Of a stretch of DNA of 56,545 nucleotides, positions 51,289-56,545 are shown in pieces (the first letter of the stretch is position 1; each line of letters starts with the position of its first letter). Location: NCBI GenBank assembly GCA_015066445.1, contig SVOK01000011.1, forward strand, positions 1 through 56,545, written 5' to 3'. The notes beneath the pieces are model-generated. The model was given only the letters and a program-made list of their open reading frames with translations. It was not told the origin of the DNA and made no database searches. Made by a program: the position numbers and the translations under genes. This stretch comes from Oscillospiraceae bacterium (lineage in GTDB: Bacteria; Bacillota; Clostridia; Oscillospirales; Acutalibacteraceae).

Positions 51289-51687
51289 TTAAACGCGTCT
51301 TCTCTTAGGAGGACGGCAACCGTTATGAGGAATGGGGGTAACATCCTTAATCATGCTAACCTCAAGTCCTGCTGTCTGTAAAGCACGGATAGCAGCTTCA
51401 CGACCGGCACCGGGTCCCTTTACGTATACTTCAACAGTCTTTAAACCATGCTCCATAGCAGCCTTAGCAGCGGTTTCTGCTGCGCTCTGTGCTGCGAAAG
51501 GAGTAGATTTTCTTGAGCCTCTGAATCCTAACTCACCAGCAGAAGCCCATGAAAGAGCATTACCCTGTGTATCGGTGATAGTTACGATAGTGTTGTTGAA
51601 GGTAGACTGGATATGGGCAGCGCCACGTTCAATATTTTTCTTTTCACGGCGACGACGTGTAGCAGTCGCCTTCTTAGCAGTAGCCAT
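51289..51687 (-). CDS. rpsK: 30S ribosomal protein S11
   Basis: The 132 residues have [35 protein letters not shown] and the C-terminal THN-like [15 protein letters not shown] tail typical of uS11. The gene lies 16 bases after rpsM, in the standard order. Confidence 0.97.
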   Translation of the reverse strand: MATAKKATATRRRREKKNIERGAAHIQSTFNNTIVTITDTQGNALSWASAGELGFRGSRKSTPFAAQSAAETAAKAAMEHGLKTVEVYVKGPGAGREAAIRALQTAGLEVSMIKDVTPIPHNGCRPPKRRRV

Positions 51688-51703
51688 ATTATCTTCCTCC
51701 TAC

Positions 51704-52072
51704 TTATTTCTTCTTGTTAGCTATGGTCTTCTTAGGACCCTTACGAGTGCGTGCGTTTGTTTTGGAGCGCTGTCCTCTTACAGGAAGGCCCTTGCGATGA
51801 CGCAAGCCTCTATAGCTACCGATTTCGATAAGTCTTTTGATATCAAATGCGATAGTACGACGACGGTCACCCTCAACCTGAAGGTTGTGGTCGATGTATT
51901 CACGCAGCTTTGAAATATCGTCTTCAGTTAAGTCCTTTACTCTGGTATCGGGGTTAATACCGGTATCAGCAAGGATTTTTTTAGATGTAGTAAGACCGAT
52001 TCCGAAAATGTAAGTGAGGCCTATTTCAACTCGCTTATCATTAGGAAGGTCAACACCAGCAATACGTGCCAT
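51704..52072 (-). CDS. rpsM: 30S ribosomal protein S13
   Basis: The 122 residues begin [21 protein letters not shown] (split by reading) and hold [11 protein letters not shown] and [19 protein letters not shown] with the basic C-terminal tail that reaches the tRNA site. GGAGGTG lies before the ATG. Confidence 0.97.
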   Translation of the reverse strand: MARIAGVDLPNDKRVEIGLTYIFGIGLTTSKKILADTGINPDTRVKDLTEDDISKLREYIDHNLQVEGDRRRTIAFDIKRLIEIGSYRGLRHRKGLPVRGQRSKTNARTRKGPKKTIANKKK

Positions 52073-52107
52073 TAATCAAAGCACCTCCATTTTTATAACT
52101 CGCGCAA

Positions 52108-52221
52108 TTAACCCTGACGCTGTTTGTGCTTGGGGTTCTCACAGATAACCATGATTCTACCCTTGCGCTTGATAATTTTGCATTTTTCGCAAATCTTTTT
52201 AACAGAAGGTCTGACTTTCAT
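52108..52221 (-). CDS. rpmJ: 50S ribosomal protein L36
   Basis: This 37-residue gene is missed by length cut-offs. The product starts [20 protein letters not shown] and ends [10 protein letters not shown]. It is the zinc-binding C+ form (C11, C14, C27, H32). The ribosome binding site GGAGGT precedes the ATG at 52221. Position between infA and rpsM is standard. Confidence 0.96.
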   Translation of the reverse strand: MKVRPSVKKICEKCKIIKRKGRIMVICENPKHKQRQG

Positions 52222-52264
52222 TCGGATTATACCTCCTTGAATTTTTCAAATGCAGTAATCTGCA

Positions 52265-52483
52265 TTACTTGGAACGCCATGTAATGCGTCCCTTGGATAA
52301 GTCATACGGAGACATCTCAACTGTCACCTTATCACCGGGAAGAATTCGTATAAAGTTCATACGAAGCTTGCCGGAAATATGAGCGAGTATCTGATGTCCG
52401 CCTTGAATTTCTACCTTGAACATTGCATTAGGCATAGCCTCAACAACGACGCCTTCAAGCTCTATCATGTCTTCTTTAGACAT
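52265..52483 (-). CDS. infA: Translation initiation factor IF-1
   Basis: This 72-residue S1/OB-fold protein has [40 protein letters not shown] and [20 protein letters not shown], matching IF-1. AAAGGAGG lies 5-8 bases upstream of the ATG at 52483. Confidence 0.97.
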   Translation of the reverse strand: MSKEDMIELEGVVVEAMPNAMFKVEIQGGHQILAHISGKLRMNFIRILPGDKVTVEMSPYDLSKGRITWRSK

Positions 52484-52496
52484 TTTGGTTCCTCCT

Positions 52497-52736
52497 TTAA
52501 TTCACTGAATCTCTGTAAATCGCAAGTGCTTTACGCAGCGATTTATTAGTTCTAAAGCTTTCTGCACTCAAAACGGTATTTGTGAAGCATAAATGCTTTG
52601 GATTTTTAAGCTTAGGTCTTTCTAAAGGTCTTTCCTTTCCGTCACAAACGGAAACAAAATTTTCCTTTTCTATGACCACAACTAAAAAGTTTCCTTTATC
52701 TCTGCCCGCTTTTGAGCAAACTATCTGTCCTACCAT
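52497..52736 (-). CDS. KOW-domain RNA-binding protein (L14e-like)
   Basis: This 79-residue protein begins [20 protein letters not shown], a KOW-type opening like archaeal/eukaryotic L14e. [16 protein letters not shown] follows. Such genes lie between map and infA in many Clostridia; a ribosome-associated or RNA-binding role is thought likely but unproven. Start and stop are tightly packed with infA (13 bases) and map (14 bases). Confidence 0.85.
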   Translation of the reverse strand: MVGQIVCSKAGRDKGNFLVVVIEKENFVSVCDGKERPLERPKLKNPKHLCFTNTVLSAESFRTNKSLRKALAIYRDSVN

Positions 52737-52750
52737 AATGCACCTCTTGA

Positions 52751-53500
52751 TTACAATAAGGTCATAATTTTAGGACCGTCAGCCGTTATTACGACTGTAT
52801 GCTCAAAATGAGCTGAAAGAGAACCGTCCTTTGTCAGAACTGTCCAACCGTCCGGTAATATTTTAACGTCAGATTTACCTGCGTTTACCATTGGCTCAAT
52901 AGCCAAGGTCATACCGGGCATTAATCGGATTCCCCTGCCGGCTGTTCCGAAATTCGGAACCTCCGGAGCTTCGTGCAAAGAAGTACCGATGCCATGACCG
53001 ACAAACTGTCTCACAACAGAGTACCCTCTTGCCTCAACATACGACTGCACAGCGTGACTGATATCACCGATTCTGCCGCCTGCTACTGCCGCAGCGATAC
53101 CTTCGTAAAGGCTCTCCTTGGTAGTATCCATCAGCCGCTTCGCCTCGGGAGAAACATCTCCGCAAGCGAAAGTGGCGGCGTTATCGCCATGATACCCTTC
53201 AAATTTAGCGCCGAGGTCGATACTTACTATATCGCCTGCTTTAAGCACTCGCTTAGAAGTCGGTATGCCGTGAATTACTTCGTTGTTTATTGATATACAG
53301 GCGGTAGCGGGATAGCCCTCATAATTTTTAAAATTGGGCACTCCGCCTTGGCTTCGGATGTAATCCTCAGCGAGCTTATCAAGCTCTGCTGTAGTAACAC
53401 CCGGTTCAACCGCCTTGCCTGCTGTTTGTAATGCTCCTGCCGATATTCTGCAAGCTTCTCTCATAATTTTAAGCTCGCGACCGGTTTTAAGCACTATCAT
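52751..53500 (-). CDS. map: Methionine aminopeptidase, type I
   Basis: This dinuclear-metal enzyme removes the initiator methionine. The 249 residues hold the metal ligands: Asp in SIDLGAKFEGYHGDNAATF (two Asp), FVGHGIGTSLHEAPEVPNFG (His), AIEPMVNAG (Glu) and AHFEHTVVIT (Glu). It lacks the N-terminal zinc extension of longer forms (type Ia). The gene begins just 2 bases after the adk stop. Confidence 0.97.
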   Translation of the reverse strand: MIVLKTGRELKIMREACRISAGALQTAGKAVEPGVTTAELDKLAEDYIRSQGGVPNFKNYEGYPATACISINNEVIHGIPTSKRVLKAGDIVSIDLGAKFEGYHGDNAATFACGDVSPEAKRLMDTTKESLYEGIAAAVAGGRIGDISHAVQSYVEARGYSVVRQFVGHGIGTSLHEAPEVPNFGTAGRGIRLMPGMTLAIEPMVNAGKSDVKILPDGWTVLTKDGSLSAHFEHTVVITADGPKIMTLL

Positions 53501-53502
53501 AT

Positions 53503-54135
53503 CTAAATCTCCAATGCTGCGAGTACAAGACGGGTAGTATCCTTAACCTCATCCTGACCCTCTACGCACAAAAGCTTACCGCAGGATTTATAGTAATCCT
53601 TGAGCGGCTCGGTCTGCTCGTGGTAAACATTAAGTCTGTTTTTAACAGTCTCAGGCTCGTCGTCCTTACGGATTACAAGCGCACCGTCACAGAAATTGCA
53701 TTTACCCTCAACTGCAGGCTTTTTATACTCTGTGTGATAGCTGGCACCGCACTTTTCACAAACTCTTCTGCCTGACATACGCTTAACGATTTCTTCGTCT
53801 GCAACCTCAATGGATAAAGCAGCGTCAATATCGAAGCCTAATTCGTCAAGTGCTTCGGCCTGCGGAATTGTGCGGGGGAAACCGTCGAGAATGTAGCCGT
53901 TCTGGCAGTCACTCTCGGCTAAGCGCTCCTTAATGATGCCTATTACAACATCATCGGGAACAAGATTTCCCGCATCAATGTAAGATTTAGCCTTAAGTCC
54001 CATTTCCGTTCCGTTTTTAAGTGCAGCACGGATAATGTTGCCGGTGGAAATGGTGAGAATATTATATTTTTCAGAAATAACTTCTGCCTGAGTGCCTTTA
54101 CCTGCACCAGGTGCTCCCAAAAGTATAAGCTTCAT
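53503..54135 (-). CDS. adk: Adenylate kinase
   Basis: The P-loop GAPGAGKGT is at residues 7-15. The LID domain carries four cysteines (CEKC and CNFC) as zinc ligands, the form usual in Firmicutes. The 210 residues include LDGFPRTIPQAE. It lies between secY and map in the standard position, transcribed with the ribosomal genes. Confidence 0.97.
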   Translation of the reverse strand: MKLILLGAPGAGKGTQAEVISEKYNILTISTGNIIRAALKNGTEMGLKAKSYIDAGNLVPDDVVIGIIKERLAESDCQNGYILDGFPRTIPQAEALDELGFDIDAALSIEVADEEIVKRMSGRRVCEKCGASYHTEYKKPAVEGKCNFCDGALVIRKDDEPETVKNRLNVYHEQTEPLKDYYKSCGKLLCVEGQDEVKDTTRLVLAALEI

Positions 54136-54150
54136 CCCAAATCTCCTCTA

Positions 54151-55461
54151 TTAATCAAGGAATCCCTTATAATGACGCATCATCATCTGAGACTCAAGAT
54201 TACGTACTGTGTCAAGAGCAACACCAACCATAATCAGTACAGAAGTACCGCCGAGTGATACGTTAATAGCACCAACGTTACCGATGATTATAGGAAGAAT
54301 TGCGATAAGACTGAGGAAGAGAGCTCCCATCAGAGTTATTCTTGACAAGATTTTTGAAATAAAATCAGAAGTGGGCTTGCCGGGTCTGATACCGGGGATT
54401 GCACCGCCGTTTTTACGCAGGTTGTTAGCCATTTCAATAGGATTAAACTGAATTGTTGCATAGAAGTAAGCAAAACCGATAATCAAAATGAAATAGATTA
54501 CTGCGTAGAAAACACCCTGAACACTAAACAAGGTTAAGAACTTGTACCAAGAAGTGTTGGTGTTCTTCACAAATCCGAGTATCATAGTGGGAAGCATAAG
54601 AATTGAAGAAGCGAAGATGATGGGCATAACACCGGACATATTAACCTTAATAGGCATATGTGTGTTCTGTCCGCCGTACATCTTGTTTCCTACAACACGC
54701 TTAGCATACTGAATGGGGATTCTGCGTTCTGCAGCTGTCATCCAAACAACGAAAGCGATTATGATTAAGAAAGCAATAACTATACCGATAACTGCAAAGT
54801 AGTATTTGTACTTTGTAAAGTATACCCACAGGGAATAGAATGCCTGAGGTCCGCGGGACAAAATACCTGCGAAAAGAAGTATTGATATACCGTTGCCGAT
54901 ACCCTTTTCATCGATACGCTCACCCAACCACATTACAAGCGCTGAACCTGCTGTAAAAGCAAGAATGATAACAAATGCAGCGAATATTGTTGCTGCAACA
55001 CCCTCAACACTCAGATAATTGCTACCCTTAAGATAGAAGAAGTAAGCAACACCTTGAATAAGTGCTAATATTACAGTAGCATAACGTGTGATCTGAGCTA
55101 ATTTCTTCTGACCTTCTTCGCCTTCCTTGGAAAGTCTCTCAAGTGCAGGAATAGCCACACAGAGAAGCTGTACGATAATGGAAGCGTTGATGTACGGTGT
55201 AACCGACATTGCGAAGATAGCGCCGTATTCAAGACCACCACCGGTCAGAATTGAAAGATAGCTGAAAAATTGGTCGCTTGAAGCTTGTTCAGTACCTACA
55301 TTCGCAAGAGCTGCCTGAGCAGCCTCTCTTAAGGCACCAAAATCAACATATGGCACAGGAATAACTGCACCTATACGGAAAATAAGAATAATGAAAATAG
55401 TAAATAAAATTTTATTACGTATTTCCTTAATCTTCCAAGAGTTCTTTAATGTTTCAAGCAT
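54151..55461 (-). CDS. secY: Protein translocase subunit SecY
   Basis: This is the channel of the Sec translocon: 436 residues with ten membrane helices, starting [20 protein letters not shown]. The plug and lateral gate region contain GGGLEYGAIFAMSVTPYINA. GLAGTTALVM-like channel elements are replaced by LAFTAGSALVMWLGERIDEKG. The last loop has GIRPGKPTSDFISKILSRIT. It starts within the rplO stop codon. Confidence 0.97.
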   Translation of the reverse strand: MLETLKNSWKIKEIRNKILFTIFIILIFRIGAVIPVPYVDFGALREAAQAALANVGTEQASSDQFFSYLSILTGGGLEYGAIFAMSVTPYINASIIVQLLCVAIPALERLSKEGEEGQKKLAQITRYATVILALIQGVAYFFYLKGSNYLSVEGVAATIFAAFVIILAFTAGSALVMWLGERIDEKGIGNGISILLFAGILSRGPQAFYSLWVYFTKYKYYFAVIGIVIAFLIIIAFVVWMTAAERRIPIQYAKRVVGNKMYGGQNTHMPIKVNMSGVMPIIFASSILMLPTMILGFVKNTNTSWYKFLTLFSVQGVFYAVIYFILIIGFAYFYATIQFNPIEMANNLRKNGGAIPGIRPGKPTSDFISKILSRITLMGALFLSLIAILPIIIGNVGAINVSLGGTSVLIMVGVALDTVRNLESQMMMRHYKGFLD

Positions 55462-55898
55462 TAGATCACCTCTGCCTTTCCGCCGGCAGCATTGATCTTT
55501 TCGGCAGCTGAAGCAGAGTAAGCGTTAAGCTTAACTGTGAGCTTCTTTGTAAGCTTTCCGTTTCCTAAAACCTTAACAGGAAGATTCTTCTTGATGATTC
55601 CTTTTTCTGCCAAAGCAGCAGCATCAACAGTAGTACCGTCCTCGAACACTTCTAAAGCGGACACGTTGATTGCCAACCATTCCTCGGCAAAGATATTATT
55701 GAAGCCGCGCTTAGGAACACGTCTCTGGAGAGGCATCTGACCACCTTCAAAGCCGGGTCTCATACCACGACCTGCACGGGCATGCTGACCCTTGTGACCC
55801 TTACCAGCGGTTTTACCCTGACCGGATCCATGGCCTCTGCCTATGCGCTTAGACTCCTTAGTTGAGCCTATAGCCGGAGCTAATTCATGCATTTTCAT
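55461..55898 (-). CDS. rplO: 50S ribosomal protein L15
   Basis: The 145 residues start [20 protein letters not shown] and contain [19 protein letters not shown]. The ATG at 55898 has AAGGAGGTG seven bases upstream; sixteen in-frame codons above it lack a site. The stop overlaps the secY start by one base. Confidence 0.96.
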   Translation of the reverse strand: MKMHELAPAIGSTKESKRIGRGHGSGQGKTAGKGHKGQHARAGRGMRPGFEGGQMPLQRRVPKRGFNNIFAEEWLAINVSALEVFEDGTTVDAAALAEKGIIKKNLPVKVLGNGKLTKKLTVKLNAYSASAAEKINAAGGKAEVI

Positions 55899-55972
55899 TG
55901 TTCGCACCTCCTTGCTTGATTCACAGTCAAATAACTGTATCGCCACATAGTGACTTTTTTGGTTAAGGACAA

Positions 55973-56170
55973 TTAAGCCTTAACTTCGGTAACCTCAACG
56001 AGGTGGCTTACCTTGTTGATCTTGCCTCTGGTCTGAGCATTGTCAGGCTGGATTTTAATGTCGCCAACCTTGAAAAGACCTAAGGCATTAACAGTTGCGA
56101 TTTGGTCCTTTTTAGAACAGATTATGCTCTTAACGAGCTTTACCTGAAGGGCAGTCTTTTTAGTAGCCAT
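55973..56170 (-). CDS. rpmD: 50S ribosomal protein L30
   Basis: The 65 residues have [20 protein letters not shown] and [12 protein letters not shown], the uL30 core. Standard place between rpsE and rplO. Confidence 0.95.
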   Translation of the reverse strand: MATKKTALQVKLVKSIICSKKDQIATVNALGLFKVGDIKIQPDNAQTRGKINKVSHLVEVTEVKA

Positions 56171-56184
56171 TAATCTGTTCCTCC

Positions 56185-56545
56185 TTAACCTACGATTTCC
56201 TTGACAGACTTGCCACGAACAGCAGCAACCTCTTCAGCGCTGCGAAGAGCTGCAAGACCTGCTACAGTAGCACGTACTACATTGCAAGGATTGTTAGAAC
56301 GTAAAGCCTTTGTACGAATGTCGGAAATACCAACAGTCTCAACAACTGCACGAACTGCACCGCCTGCGATAACACCGGTACCAGGTGCAGCGGGCTTTAA
56401 GAGAACTCGACCTGCGCCGAATTCACCAATGATTTCATGGGGAATTGTTGTACCCTTTAAAGATACCTTAATAAGATTTTTCTTAGCGTCCTCGATACCC
56501 TTACGGATAGCGTCCGGAACTTCGCCGGCCTTACCCATACCGTAA
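56185..56545 (-). CDS. rpsE: 30S ribosomal protein S5, C-terminal part (5' end beyond the window)
   Basis: The frame is open to the right edge and reads [20 protein letters not shown], then the conserved S5 domain 2 with [20 protein letters not shown] and [15 protein letters not shown]. Residues before this lie outside. The internal methionine near 56538 is not the start. It is the first ribosomal gene seen of the spc operon. Confidence 0.96.
   Translation of the reverse strand, partial: YGMGKAGEVPDAIRKGIEDAKKNLIKVSLKGTTIPHEIIGEFGAGRVLLKPAAPGTGVIAGGAVRAVVETVGISDIRTKALRSNNPCNVVRATVAGLAALRSAEEVAAVRGKSVKEIVG

Noticed and set aside
51332-51913. 193-residue plus-strand frame over rpsK/rpsM
   Set aside because: Antisense to two ribosomal genes; a by-product of their codon bias.
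1-56545. CRISPR array or prophage
   Set aside because: No regularly spaced direct repeats and no phage structural, integrase or cas genes were seen.

Overview
The window reads as a piece of a low-GC, anaerobic Firmicutes (Clostridia) chromosome, most likely a gut member of the Oscillospirales/Ruminococcaceae type. This is inferred from pyruvate phosphate dikinase, a GNB/LNB phosphorylase, an Fe-S aldo/keto reductase, a cohesin-like surface protein, YerC-type control of histidine synthesis, MsmX-style sugar transporters without their own ATPase, and Clostridia-type gene order in the ribosomal spc/alpha operon. No species can be named from the sequence alone.

Layout: 1-340, the 5' end of an IS200/IS605 transposase and its hairpin-rich left end, beside the ppdK terminator. 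339-5717, central carbon genes on the minus strand (ppdK, malQ), a PHP phosphatase and tRNA-Arg. 5821-6320, tRNA-Leu(TAG) on the plus strand, preceded by a tandem duplication of its leader that carries a truncated tRNA copy. 6357-20790, mixed housekeeping and surface genes: a cohesin-like membrane protein, GH112 phosphorylase, an EF-G-like GTPase, a secreted protein, an aldo/keto reductase, an SGNH-like protein, two HAD phosphatases, cysK, a CPBP protease, a histidine phosphatase, a lipoprotein, a DUF3810 metalloprotease and a 57-residue protein. 21096-28737, a compact plus-strand histidine operon (yerC, fused hisZ-hisG, hisD, hisC, hisB, hisH, hisA, hisF, hisIE). With the PHP histidinol-phosphatase candidate at 4.8-5.6 kb, every step from PRPP to histidine has a candidate here.

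28751-48880 is a roughly 20 kb carbohydrate locus, all on the minus strand. Its genes are a large secreted multi-domain protein; a solute-binding protein fused to jelly-roll-like modules; two complete pairs of CUT1 permeases; membrane-linked NHL-repeat, YIP1 and DUF5696 proteins; a tandem pair of 327-residue proteins of unknown family with a QYDEP motif; a GH94-like phosphorylase; and an EEP-fold enzyme. The secreted protein and the binding-protein operon share an almost superimposable promoter, with a 21-bp-spaced direct repeat at the same distance from the -35 box. They therefore look like one regulon for sensing, capturing, importing and phosphorolysing an unidentified glycan. This is the best candidate for an undescribed system in the window.

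48988-56545 is the distal spc and alpha ribosomal operons (rpsE through rplQ) on the minus strand, entering from the right edge. They end in a 3' UTR holding a large conserved-looking stem-loop structure before the terminator.
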